A DNA stretch of 64,000 bases from Pilatotrama ljubarskyi (Eukaryota; Basidiomycota; Agaricomycetes; Polyporales; Polyporaceae), in contig MU277708.1 in the NCBI GenBank assembly GCA_022385805.1, positions 1 to 64,000 of the forward strand, written 5' to 3'. The notes below the pieces were generated by a model. It was not told where the DNA came from. It saw only the letters and a program-made list of their open reading frames with translations, and ran no database searches. The translations under genes and the position numbers were made by a program. Of the stretch, positions 11,344-22,652 are shown in pieces (positions within the stretch are counted from its first letter, which is position 1; every line of letters starts with the position of its first letter).

Positions 11344-12751
11344 ATGACGGTGGCGACGGCTCTGACTGACTCCAGCACGACTACGACATCGACGAGCGAG
11401 CGGCCATATGTGGTCTTCGGCTATGGGTCGCTCATCTTCAAGGTGAGGCTCCTGCTGTCCAGGATGCCATTTGTCACTGAATTAGCTTCGTTCGTCGTTC
11501 GTAGCCCCCACCTCATGTCATTGCGGAGAGTCAGTACTCTGAACAGTCCGGTTCCTGCGAGGCAGATCACTCACAAACTACGATACGAGTAGCACCAGGT
11601 TACTTGAATGGCTACGTGCGCCGCTTCGCACAGATGTCCCATGATCACAGAGGGACTCCGGAGGTGACCTGAGGATCGAATCAATGCAAACGCCCGCTCA
11701 TCTGCTGATACCGTCTCGCAGAACCCTGGTCGGGTGGTCACCCTGATCCACAAGGAAGATTGGGACCACTTCTCCAGCTCGGTGTGTCGAAGTGTTCAGC
11801 TGCACGGTTCAACACAGGGCTGATGGTGCCACGCTCTTGTCGTACAGGATCCCTTCCCCGATGACAACGTTGTTTGGGGTATGTTTTTGTCCTGACAGAA
11901 TCGTGCCGTGCGCTGGATGGGGACGAACTGAACGTGTATGCCAGGCATCGCGTACACGATAGACCCTGCATACGAGTCGGAGGTGCGAGACTATCTAGGT
12001 AAGCCAAATGGCCTCAGAGCGGTGTGCTTGGTGACGGACAATGTCATCCTTGTCTAGACTACCGGGAAAAGGTATGCGTGCCGTCCCGCTAATCACCGCT
12101 CATGCCAAGCAGGTTGATAACTACATGTAGGACGGATACACCCTAGAAGAGGTAGACATATACGGCCTCGTGCATGGCCACGAGCAAGTCATCATACCCA
12201 AGGTCAGCTGTCCGGATTTAAGCTCCAGCACGCGTCGATATACTGAGCCATGCTTCCGCAGGCATATGTACGTCCAGGCTGTAGCATGGGATTATACGAA
12301 ACTGACAGCCGGATAGTGCTACGTGGGACGACCGGATAACCCGTCTTTCAGTACGTCCTATGCTTCCTGCTCATGCCATGGCCCGGACTGACCGAGAGCT
12401 ATCAGTCGGCTCTGAGCCTATAGACCGGCTCGCCGAGCGCATCTGGCATTCCGTCGGCCCGTCCGGTCCCAATAAGGTGATAGACTGGCCGATCCTCGTT
12501 GTGTACAGCGACGTACTCAAACACCCACCAATCACGCAGGAGTACTTGTATCGCCTCGCAGAGGCCGTACGACGACTCGCGCCGGAGTCCCATGACTCAC
12601 ATCTGTTCGAGCTAGAGGTTCGTGCGCGCGCAACTCGGTACTGCTGAGATAAATCTGACCAGAACCTGTTCAGACGAGGTGCCGAGAGATGGATGAGAAG
12701 GCAGCAGCCAGTAGCGGGTCGGTCGAGCAGTATGGGGTTGTACACGACTAG
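11344..12751 (+). CDS. ChaC-like gamma-glutamylcyclotransferase (glutathione-specific)
   Basis: A cytosolic enzyme that breaks glutathione into 5-oxoproline and Cys-Gly. The substrate-binding loop FGYGSLIFK follows a short Thr/Ser-rich leader. Next come TPGYLNGYVRRFAQMSHDHR and NPGRVVTLI. The region of the catalytic Glu reads DYREKDGYTLEEV. CYVGRPDNPSFIG, LAERIWHSVGPSGPNKEYL and SHLFELETRC then match the family to its end. About eleven exons are needed, all with GT-AG borders and matching phase. One is a 6-base microexon (12262-12267, codons GCA TAT); skipping it would also keep frame. The start at 11344 is preferred because both candidate starts lie in the same frame before the first motif and the extra nine residues add nothing recognisable. 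Length is about 240 residues, normal for the family. Confidence 0.9.
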
Positions 12752-13072
12752 ATATAAGACGTATACGTATTTCGGAGTGCATAGTCACCATGGGCATGCG
12801 ATGCTACTAGTACTGTATAGAGCATTCGGGTGTTACGGTGGCTACTGTATGGTCTGGTCGCGGTAGGAGAAGCGTCGCCTGGGCGCCTAAGTGTATAGCG
12901 CGTCGCGTCAGTGGGCAGCGGGCCAGGTGGCTGTAATGCATACTACTTGCTACCAATCTACCACCTGTATTCCCTTCAGTTATCAGCGATTCTCGAGTCT
13001 TGCCTCGCATTGGGCCTGCCGCATCAGCATATTGCGTCGTGACCGAGCGTCGCGACTGCTGGAGAAAGCGCG
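12752..13072. other. Intergenic, ChaC terminator side and SEC10 promoter
   Basis: Short spacer between two plus-strand genes. I see no gene, TATA box or repeat. Confidence 0.5.
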
Positions 13073-16000
13073 ATGCTGCCGACCCGGACCCTGGAACCCT
13101 CAGTGCAGGAGCACCTCCGTCTGGAGGCTTTCGAGGTATTCAGCCTCTAAATCACCATATTTGAGTGTGTCTTCATGTGCGACACTGCAGGGCAAGTTCG
13201 ACGTGAAGGATTTCGTTGGCGCGATATCCGAAAAGCTCATCGCGCAATCGAAAGCGGACTCCGGACGTGAGTACCTCTAGAGGCAGCGCGTAGAACCTAC
13301 CGTGACTAAGCGAACTACGTAGCGTTCGATCCTAAGCCATTCATCAGGACGTTTGAAGCAGCCGTTGACAAGCTCATTGCCGTGCGTAAGGATGTCCAAG
13401 CCAAGACTGAGCAGATGGAGAAGAGCGTCCGGGTGGCAGAGCGGGACTATTCCAAGAAGATGGCAGAGCTGAATCGAGGATTTGAGGTGTGCAACACTCC
13501 CCCTACATGCCAAGCTAGTGATGAACGATTGGATTCTCTGGTCGCAAGGCAGTCGGGCAGTCGTTCTCGGGCATGGAGACGAAGATGAACGAGGTCGGGC
13601 GGACAGCCATCCGTATCGGTGAGTCGATATATGCGCCTTATGCTCGCCCCCCAGCGATCTCAGGTTCCCCCAGGCGAGCAGATGGAGTCAGTCCACCAGC
13701 AAAGGCAAAGAGCACAAGCCGCATATGACCTCATCGACTATTACGGCCAGTTCGCGAAGGACGACACGTCTCGTTTGGATGCGCTCAAGAAGGAGGGCAA
13801 GGAGGGTAGACGAAAGGTCGCTGTTCTCTTGCGTCGACTGGCTACGGTCGCGAAAGAAGTCGATCTCCCCCATTCTGACAAGGTGTGTGCAATCTCTGAC
13901 GGAGCCGGGTTGTTGCCTCGTACTTACACCTTTCTCTGCAGACAAGAGAGAACATCGACCGATATTGTGAGAAGTTCGAGAAGGACATGCTCCATCTGTT
14001 CGATCGGGCGTACAGGCGAGGGGACCCCAAGATGATGCATGTGAGACCTGAACTCATCGTTACGCATCCGAGTGGTGCTGACGCGTTATCATACAGCATT
14101 GTGCCCAAACATTGCTCGACTTCAATGGCGGCGCCTCCTGTGTGCAAGTATACGTCAATCAGCACGACTTCTTTATCAACCGGGTGGCCGAGTCTACCCA
14201 TATCGACAAGCAGCTGTATGTGCTCTTCACGGCTAGCAATCCTCAGTATCTGACAGACGCGTACAGCTGGGGAGCGCTCCCTGACCCTGATGCCCCACCG
14301 CCCGTGACAGAGTCTGGTCTGCAGGACCTATTTGCCGAGATCCGCACCACTGTCGGTCAGGAAGCTCAGATCGTCCAAGCTGTCTTCCCTAACCCGGCAT
14401 ATGTGATGCAAGTTTTCTTACAGCGAGTCTTTGCTCAGTCGGTGCGTCCGTTGTTCTCACGTTACCAGCATATCCCAAGACATGATCTATGCTAGATTCA
14501 ACATCACCTGGAGCAACTCGTCGCCAGGACGACGAACATGCCAGACCTCGCATTTCTGCGGATCCTGCAACTCGTCCACCAGCAGACATCCATTCTTGTG
14601 GAGGATCTCAAAGCATATGAGCTCCCTTCGGTTGTGCCACGCTCACCTGTCGACACGAGCGAGTTTGACCGTACGGTGAAGGGCTTGCCTGCCTCCACAG
14701 CGGCCAACACAGCAACCGCTGCGACGATCAGCACTATGCTCGAGACCGCCATGGAGGAGCTGTTTGTCCCGTATACCGAAGGGCAACGCTACCTCGAAAA
14801 GGAGAGCCGCAGCTTGGGCGAATTGTATACGAACTATCTGGCGAAGTTCACGCGGTACCATGTACGTATAGTTTTGTCATGCTCTTCAGATTCTAATAGC
14901 TAATGAATGAGCAGGAGCGAACAGGTGTGAAGGGCAAGTCTTCCATGTTCGGCCGTATGGTCGACCAGCTCAGCGCAGCTGCGGCAACAACGTCGACCTC
15001 GGGCTCCTCAACGACCTCTGCCCAGGCAGCAGCAGCCTTGATGCGCTTTGGTGGTCTTGGCTCATCTACCGATCGCGCGCCTTATAAGGCCGAAGATCCC
15101 ATCCGCGAGGAAGATGGGCTGCTGAGCGTCGAGGTCGCTGAGAGGATGCTCAAGTGGCATGCCGAAGCCATTGGCCGTTGCGTGGAGCTGAGTCCCTCAA
15201 GCGACGTGTGGGTCGCATTGATGAGAAATGCTTGCACCATACTCACCGATACACTCAGACCCAAACATACCTTTGCACTTCTCAGGGTGCTCTCCGCCGT
15301 GGTCGCTAACTCATATATCGAAGCAGCCATTGAGACGTGAGCGGCACGCACCTGTATCAGCTGATGACACTCACCACTGTCATCCAGTGCACAAGCGCGC
15401 TTGGATGCCGCGGATTCCAAGTCTGAGCCCAGCATGCAGCCGTTGACGGTATTGCGCGAGGTCGACCTCATCTGCCACCTGTGGCAGCGCTATGTCACGA
15501 TGGCCCTTCTACCACTGGCAAGCAGTTCAGTCACCGTACGCCGCGAGATGGTCGTCTTCAACAACCAAGCCGTCTCTAGGATTGAGGGCGGCGCGAATCA
15601 GCTAACACAGAAGCTGACTGATGGTACGGGACATACAGCACGTTTGCAGCTGAAGAGACGCTGACAAAAGCGAATAGCTATCATTGCCTGGCTATCGGCT
15701 CAGCTGGCCAAGCAGAAACGTACAGACTTCAAACCTAGGAATGACGACCTCTCCTTCGCTCGAGTGAACACTGAACCTTGCGTTGCTTGCTGCGAAATGC
15801 TGGAGAAGGTTCGCGATGCCGCTAAAGCGAATCTGAGTGGCAAGAATCTTGAAGTGTTCCTGACGGAGGTTGGGGTGGCCTTCCACGGGTACGTTCTAGC
15901 GTCGCTGCCCTCTACGCCCGCATGTTGACTTAGGGCGTCCAGACTGCTGCTGGAGCACCTCAAGAAATTCCCCGTTAGCGCAACAGGTGGTCTCATGCTT

Positions 16001-16447
16001 GCCAAGGACCTCAAGTCATACCAGGACACAATTGACACGTTCTCTATCCCCTCCCTTCACGAGCGCTTCGAATTCATCCGCCAGCTCGGTAACGTCTTCC
16101 TCGTCAAGCCCGACATCCTCAAGTCATACATCACCGAAGGCTACCTAGGGCGCATCGACGCGAACCTTCTCCGGCCGTATCTCGCGCAGCGCAGCGACTG
16201 GGGCCAGGCGGAGAAGGGCTTCAACGACGCTGCAGACGGTGGCGGGGTGCAGGGTCCGGACGGCAAGGGCATGCGCGACCGCTTCGGGATGGGCAGGCTG
16301 AGCATGATCATGAAGGACCTCGAGCCGCTGCGCGAGCAGATCAGCATGCCGAGTATGCCTATGCAGGGCATGAGCCACATCGCGGGCAATATTGCGTCGT
16401 CCCTTGCGAACGCTCGCCCTTCGAGATTCAGCGGCGCTGGGAATTGA
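13073..16447 (+). CDS. SEC10: Exocyst complex subunit Sec10
   Basis: Part of the eight-subunit tether that docks secretory vesicles at growth sites on the plasma membrane. Start 13073 gives MLPTRTLEPSVQEHLRLEAF, then GKFDVKDFVGAISEKLI, the usual Sec10 opening. A coiled-coil follows (RKDVQAKTEQMEKSVRVAER and GEQMESVHQQRQRAQAAYDL), then the helical-rod signature HLFDRAYRRGDPKMMHHCAQ with TLLDFNGGASCVQVYVNQHD. The C-terminal part keeps FSIPSLHERFEFIRQLGNVF and the tail YLGRIDANLLRPYLAQRSDW. About twelve small introns interrupt it, and total length is roughly 850 residues, as expected. A Ser/Thr/Ala-rich low-complexity insert (TTSTSGSSTTSAQAAAA) sits near 14980-15040. A second exocyst subunit, Sec15, lies 34 kb downstream on the same strand. 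Confidence 0.92.
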
Positions 16448-16596
16448 GGTGCTCGGCTTATCCCTGCGTCTATCACGAGTCTGCTTTCTCGGCTAAGTTA
16501 TACAGATTCCCTCCTCCGCCTTTTGATACCTGCTGTGTACATGTCCGAATGTAGTAGATGTATTAGTACAGTATATCCTCTTGTGGATGGATGGTT

Positions 16597-17855
16597 TCAT
16601 TCGCCCTTGAAAACGGGCGCACGCTTCTCCTTAAATGCCTGCAGCGCCTCCAGGCGATCTTTTGTGTGCAGCAACGGCTCGTACGACGCCCTCTCGAAGT
16701 CAAGCCCTGGGGACAGCATGAGCGAGACGCGAAGCGCAGTAGAAGGGTGGGATTACGAGCATACCAGATTCAAGACCAAGCTCAGGCACCCGGGAGATCG
16801 CCTGCTTGGCTGCCTTCAAAGCAAGAGGTGCTGCGAGAAGGAATGTAAGCCAAGCCGACGACGGGGAAGGGTGCTCTTCGTCCTACCGTTTGCGCTCATT
16901 TGCTGGGCGAGTTGCAATGCCTTGTCGTACGCCGTGGTCTCAGGGTCCGACACATAGTCAACCACGCCTGCGGGACAGTCATTTATTGAAACGACCATGC
17001 AATTCTAGCACGACGCATGCTCACCTATCTGGTGAGCCTCCGCGGCAGTGAGGACGCGTGCGGTGAAGATGAGGTCCTTTGCCTTCGCCAGGCCGAGCAG
17101 ACGCGTGAGGCGCTGGGTTCCTCCTGCACCCGGGATGATGCCCAGTTTCACCTCCGGCAAACCGATCTTCGTAACCGCATGACCTGTACGTCCACATCCA
17201 CCATCGTCAGCAGCAACCCCTCTGAACAGGGAGCATTTCACCGACCTGCGACCCTCAAGTCGCACGCCAGCCCCAGCTCGAGCCCCCCTCCGAGAGCAGG
17301 GCCGTCAATCGCAGCGATGGTGGGTACGGGCAGGCTCTCGAGCGTGCCGAGCGCGCGGCGCAGGTCGATGAGGAACTTGTCCACTTGCGCTTTGGTCATG
17401 CTGGCGCGCTCGATGAGGTCTGCGCCCGCGCAGAACGAGCCGACCGTGGAGGAGCGTACGACCAAGACGCGCGTGCTGTGAGAGATAGAATTGTAGGCAA
17501 GTGGGCTGCATGCGATTTGGACTCCGGGCAGGGTGGGACGTACTTCTTGTCGAACTGGACGGTGTCCAGGCATTCCTGGAACTCCTGTAGCACGCATAAG
17601 CTTCTCTCGCACCCATGACGGTTGCGCTGCTCCACAGACCTTCAGTAACCTCAGCGAGATCGCGTTCTTCGCCTTTGGTCTGTTGAGCAGCAGAGACGTG
17701 ACCCCGGGGTGGTTCCCGTCAGGCTCGAGGTACGCCTCCGCGCCGTTCGCGCTCCCTTGCGTTTGGCTCGTCTGGATGAACCGACGCGTCGCGCAGCGCA
17801 CCGCTACAGTCCTCCGAGCGTTGAGGCTAGTAAGACGAAGTGTTGTGAGAATCAT
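16597..17855 (-). CDS. Mitochondrial enoyl-CoA hydratase/isomerase (AUH-like)
   Basis: A crotonase-fold enzyme, most likely methylglutaconyl-CoA hydratase of leucine breakdown or a close relative. The start at 17855 gives [20 protein letters not shown], an Arg-rich N-terminus with no acidic residue, like a mitochondrial targeting peptide. The core reads [16 protein letters not shown], then [20 protein letters not shown], the oxyanion-hole region. The active-site stretch is [20 protein letters not shown], then [19 protein letters not shown], which carries the second Glu region. The C-terminus runs [18 protein letters not shown] to [11 protein letters not shown]. About six introns are present. 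Another in-frame ATG at 17933 would only add a Ser/Ala-rich leader, so I did not use it. The crotonase family is certain; the exact acyl-CoA is inferred from AUH-like motifs. Confidence 0.9.
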
Positions 17856-18476
17856 GGCTTTAGAGGGCGCGCCAGCAGCAGTGGAGGATGTGCGAGTGGG
17901 ACTCTCAGCCACCCCCGCATTCGCGCTGCTCATTTATTACCGTCCGGGCCGTCCTCGTGATACGGTTTTCGCAAGCGCCTCCTTCCGGAGCTTGCGATGG
18001 GTTCGACAACTTCCCTCCTCCCCTAGCGGTAGAAGAGGTATCGGAAATTTATATCAGATTCGCTGCACGCCACAACGTTGGCCAACGAGTACAGGACTGG
18101 ATAGAACGTACAGGTACTAGGTAGGTACTTTCTGCAGTGATCCTGACCAAGCACACGTGCAGCAGAAGGGCGAAGGTCGACTGTGGTAAATGTACAGACA
18201 CACAACTGATGCATCGTGAACCCATAGTGTACAGGCGCAGATGCCACCAAGATTGCGGACAGAAACCGCCAAGAAGAGATATAGTAAAGGGTGGTGGCCT
18301 ATACAGGCGGGCGGACGAATGGTGAGTATGGAATACGCCCGCCTGATATATACTGAAGTGAGTAGCCGCTAAAGGGTATATCGCCTGCACGCCGGTACGA
18401 AGCCGACCTGACGACGTCGACGGCTTCCGGGTAGCTGACGCTCGGAATGCATGCACGGCGGTTTTTCATAGATTGT
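17856..18476. other. Intergenic, hydratase promoter and wall-protein 3' flank
   Basis: About 620 bases without a supported gene. It holds the promoter of the minus-strand hydratase on the left and the 3' flank of the next minus-strand gene on the right. Confidence 0.5.
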
Positions 18477-19884
18477 TCAGCGCGCCTCGCCTTGGACAAG
18501 TTCCACCGCCGATCCGTACGGCTGGACAACGGGGGCGCCGTCCGGACGGGGCGAGTTCCGCGGGTCCGCGTAAGGATGGGCGGGCGAGTTAGGGGAGCGA
18601 CGCTGGTCGTAGTACGCGTCCTGGTACTGAGCTTGAGCCTCGGCACCGTAGTCCGCGCCATAACCAGCAGCATATGCGCCCGTCTGTCCCTCGTACTGGT
18701 ACTGGCCTTGTTGGGCCTGGGCGCGGGCGTACGCAGTGCCCGGCGGGTATCCGACAGCGGCACCAGTAGCAGCGGGGGCGCCATACGAGAAGTCCATGGG
18801 CTGGGGCTGAGCGTACTCCTGCATGGTCGGGAGACCGAAGTGCATGGAGCGATCAGGGTACGCGTCGGGCGCGGCGTGGGTCATCACCTGCGCCTCGCTC
18901 GGGTTCTCGTTGCCGAAGCTGAAGTCGCCGGGGCCACCATCGTGGCTGTCCGAGTTGCCGCTGTTGTACTTCTCGAAGTACGTCATGTCCTCCTCGTCCC
19001 GCAGGCGCGCCGCGCGACGCTTCGCGGCCAGGACGGCGACGATGACAGCGCCAAGGGCGACTACGCCAACGACGGAGAATGTGCCCGCGACGGCACCCTT
19101 GTTATCAAAGAAGCTGGATTGGGAGATGGACGATCAGACAGGGGAGCTGGAATGGCAGTTGGACGGATGCTCACCCTTTGTGCGATGCGGAAACGCCGTC
19201 AGCCGCAGCGTCTGTGGCGGAGGCGGTAGCGGAGAGCCAGCCATAGGATGTGGTACCAGTGCCAGCGACGGTGCGATGAGTCGCAGCCGCGACCGCTGTT
19301 GGAGTAGTCGACTGGGTGCTGATAGTGACGCCAGTAGATGCGGACGAGGCGGAGGAGGGGCTGCACGATAGTCACCAGTGTCAGGATACCGTGTCCCGGA
19401 TGGTTGTACTACAAGCAGTGATGACTTACGGGACAGAGGAAGAGGACGAAGGGACAGAGGAGGAAGAGGACAAGGCAGAAGTAGAGGAAGTAGAGGCCTG
19501 AGAAGCAGGATCTGTGGAGGCCGATGAGGCCTGCGTGTTGGACGAAGTACTCGGAACAGGAGTGGACGAAGGGGAGTGCTGCTCCGAAGACGTGGACGGG
19601 GTCGGCGACGGGCTGGTGGTGGGTGTATGCGTGTTGGTCGTCGAGTGCGTGGACGGGCTTGGACTCGGGCTCGGGCTCGGGCTCGGGGAGTTAACGCTCG
19701 TAGAAGCAGGCGCACTCGACGAGGGCGAGGTCGGCGGCGCCGGGCTGTTGCTGCCCGCGTCAGGGATGGAGACGTCGGTACCCGAAGGGTTCTGGGCGTT
19801 GGCGAGGATGAAGGAGTGTGAGGAAAGGAACGCAAGAGAAATGAGCGTGAGGACACGCGCTGCAGACGCCGAGCAGACGCGCAT
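18477..19884 (-). CDS. Ser/Thr-rich single-span membrane protein, wall-sensor-like
   Basis: Architecture resembles fungal cell-wall stress sensors (Mid2/Wsc type) without a WSC Cys domain. Residues 1 to about 30 form a signal peptide (MRVCSASAARVLTLISLAFL...). A long extracellular stretch is almost only Ser, Thr, Pro and Ala, including a (SP)n run encoded by a CTCGGG repeat, and is probably heavily O-mannosylated. After introns, NKGAVAGTFSVVGVVALGAV begins a transmembrane helix followed by the basic stop-transfer KRRAARLRDEE. The cytosolic tail of about 165 residues is Gly/Gln/Tyr/Pro-rich (GQYQYEGQTGAYAAGYGADY). It ends YGSAVELVQGEAR. Function is inferred from architecture only; many basidiomycete proteins share this layout. 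Confidence 0.75.
19664..19687. repeat. CTCGGG hexamer repeat
   Basis: Four exact copies of CTCGGG lie inside the wall-protein gene. On the minus strand they encode alternating Ser and Pro. This is the kind of tract where length changes by slippage are expected. Confidence 0.75.
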
Positions 19885-20371
19885 CGTGGCGGGCGATGAG
19901 GAGGGGGAGGAGAGGGGCGGCGGGGAGGGCGTCGGCGTCGGGGACGAGGGCGCGATGAGTGCGAGGAGGAGGATGGAGAACGGCGGGAGCGGCTGGCGGG
20001 GACAAGGGGACTGAGATTGGAAGCGAGCGGCCAGCGACAACCGCAGACTCCGGTCCAGGCTCTGATCGAATCCCGATCGCGCATCCCCACCCTCAGGGTG
20101 GCCCGCCGCCTCCGAGCGTCGCAGTGCCTGATTGTCACGACGCACTCTGCCATTGACCATACACGACCTGCACCTCGGACTGCAGGCAACTCACCCAGTC
20201 ATAAATATACTATGCATTACAACCGCCTACAACATCGCAGCCGGCTCAAGGCAAACCGTAAATACTGGACAGGGCATCGAGGACCCTCACGAACTGCACG
20301 AGAAACGAGATACATACCGCAACACTTGAGATATCATACCTCTCAAGGAACCAACAAACTTGAGCTGCCTA
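19885..20371. other. Intergenic, promoter of the Ser/Thr-rich protein
   Basis: On the minus strand the bases just before the start codon are strongly CT-rich, a common feature of basidiomycete promoters. The right part is 3' flank of the coiled-coil gene. No gene is seen. Confidence 0.5.
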
Positions 20372-21975
20372 TCACTCGCCCCCCAGCAAGCCGTAGTCGC
20401 GCAGGAAGTCATGCGACTCGACCATACCCTGACTCTCCAGCTGCAGACAACATTGCACTAGTCGCCCCTCCCGGACGTCCTTGCGGAACCTGGCAGTGTC
20501 CATGCCAGGGTTCCGCTCAGTGAGCTCTTCCAGCAGCCGTTGCTTATCCTGCAGGAAGCGTGAGCCTGATCCGCCAGATCGTCCAGAATACTCACCGCCT
20601 TGTGGAGCATAGGCCAGACAGACTCTATCTTCACGAAAGTGAGGGAGTTCAGACCGACGTAGAACCACCCGGAGTCCTGCAGGTCAGGCGTTCAGCAGTA
20701 CGCCCAGATTGCAGCGATAGAGCGCAAGGACGCACCTGCATGATTGGCCACATGAACACGTTCAGGTCGCCGATCGTCTTCGACCAGTTCTCGAGGGTCT
20801 GCGCCATCTTCGGAGAGCCCCATCCGATGAGGTATGTCGCCGTCGGCCCCTCAAGGATGACCGGCCGAAACACAAAGGCCACCGTACTGTCTACGTAAAT
20901 GCGCGTCTCGTAGCCAGGCATAGACTCCAAGCTGTCAAGCGAACGCGGCTGCTCAGCATCCTGGACGGTGTCGCAGTGGACACCATACGTACTTGCCGAC
21001 CTGGAACTGCTGTATGGGGCCAACCCTCAGCGTATAGCCAGCAGACTGTCCATGAACGGCTCACCGCCTCATCGTCGAGAGCCAGCTGCTCGCAGAGGAC
21101 GTCGAAGGGGATCGGACCGTGTTGCACCTCGACCGTCGCAGGCCGGTTGCTGAACTCCAGGTACCAGTCCTGCACCTTCGTCTTCCAGGCCCTCGAGGCG
21201 GATGAAGGCGTATCGGAGGATGTGTGGATGCTGGAGACGCTCGAAATCGACTCTTGTGAAAGCTCTGGTCCAACTGGGACTCTACCAGCGGAAGGGACTG
21301 CGCACGTCCTACTGGAGGGTCGAATCGGCACTCCAGCGACGCTCGGGCTCGCGACGGAGCGGGCCGGTCTGATTGTCGACTCGTCGTCTGAATCGGTATG
21401 TGTGTTTGGCTGAGAGTGGTTCTGGATGTCGCCAGCGGTGGCTCGAGCTTGGGATCGGGAGAACGGGTAGCCACAAGCAGGGCACTGGCTTGCCTGGATC
21501 CTCTCGCGTGCTCAGCAACTCCACGGCCGTCTGCACCCTAGAGTGACACCCCCCACCTTCTGGGCTTTCAGGAAGTCCTTGATCACCTTGCGCGCCTTGT
21601 CGAGTTTCCGCAACGCCGCGTCCCGCTCCGCGACCACTGTGCTGGCATCCGGCTGCTGTTCTGCCACCGATCTCCGCAACTCCGCGTTCTCCTGCTCGAG
21701 CTCGCGGATTTTGAACGCGCGCGCGAGGTTCTGCGCTTCAAGTTCCTCGATCTTCGCCCGGAGCTCCTTGTTTCGCTCCTCGGAGGCGAGGACGACGCCC
21801 GAGAGCATGTCTTGGGCACGTCTCGCGCCAGACATCAAGCCCGCGAGCTTCGGGTGGTGCGATCAAGACCCCCGGCTTGCAATCAAGCTGGACAACGTAC
21901 CTCGGTTTCGAGAGACTGGAGACTCGACATGCCTGGATCCCCAACCTGAGCAGTGCCAGAGCTGGCGAGTGCCAT
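20372..21975 (-). CDS. Conserved-looking coiled-coil protein, function unknown
   Basis: I do not recognise this family. Start 21975 gives a first exon ending SSLQSLETE, spliced in phase to LAGLMSGARRAQDML. An unusually regular coiled coil follows: SEERNKELRAKIEELEAQNL, then FKIRELEQENAELRRSVAEQ, up to about residue 120. A Ser-rich middle leads to a second, globular-looking part with AWKTKVQDWYLEFSNRPATV and QHGPIPFDVLCEQLALDDEA. It continues with YETRIYVDSTVAFVFRPVIL, MAQTLENWSKTIGDLNVFMW, SGWFYVGLNSLTFVKIESVW and RFLQDKQRLLEELTERNPGM. It ends HDFLRDYGLLGGE. Consistent GT-AG introns and clean motifs across exons argue for a real gene. Its start faces the amidohydrolase start 677 bases away, so they may share a promoter region. 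Confidence 0.7.
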
Positions 21976-22652
21976 GGTCGTGGAGTGCTGGCGAGACAGG
22001 GAGCGTCGGGTACGTGAGCGTGGACGTCAAGTGGGAGATGAGATACACGCGACGCGACGGCTCTGCCGTGTCGAATGTCACTACCGGCCGTGGCTTGATG
22101 TGCAAGGCAAGTGGTATATAGCATGCAGCTGTCGAGTGGCTCACACAAGCATTGCTCAGGCATCTAGCTGGGCACACCGAGCAAGGCTTCTCGGGGGTCT
22201 GGTGCGTCGTCCAAGCCCGAGATGGCATGTGTGGATCGTTGAGGGGGGACCGTTCCTGCTTCCGTGTTCCAGGTCCCGCGCTACGCTCCCCCGTCGCCTG
22301 GTCGTCCTGTACTCTGCCGTCCGAATGTTCACACGAGAGACAGTCCCAAGAGAGCACCGACATGATCATTCGCAATAGCAGTCCGAACGGCTGCACGACA
22401 GAGTGGATGGGGGCGATCTGCTATCCGATCGAGTGCGAGCCTTCGCGGCAGCGTGCGCCCAAGCCATTTCGGGCGTGGGGCTCACGTGGCCGCGACATTG
22501 ACCGAGATACGCGCTCCGCCAAACGATCGCGGCTGCATTTGGCCTCAGCCCGCTCGTTATCTCCACTCGCGCAGGTGTATATAACCAGTACCGGTACCAG
22601 TGCACGAACAGCGGCCCCGTCACCATCTTCAGGCATCGAACAGACACCGGCG
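21976..22652. promoter_or_regulatory. Divergent promoter region
   Basis: The 677 bases lie between two start codons facing away from each other (coiled-coil protein to the left, amidohydrolase to the right). No gene or clear core element is visible, so the label comes from gene orientation. Confidence 0.4.
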
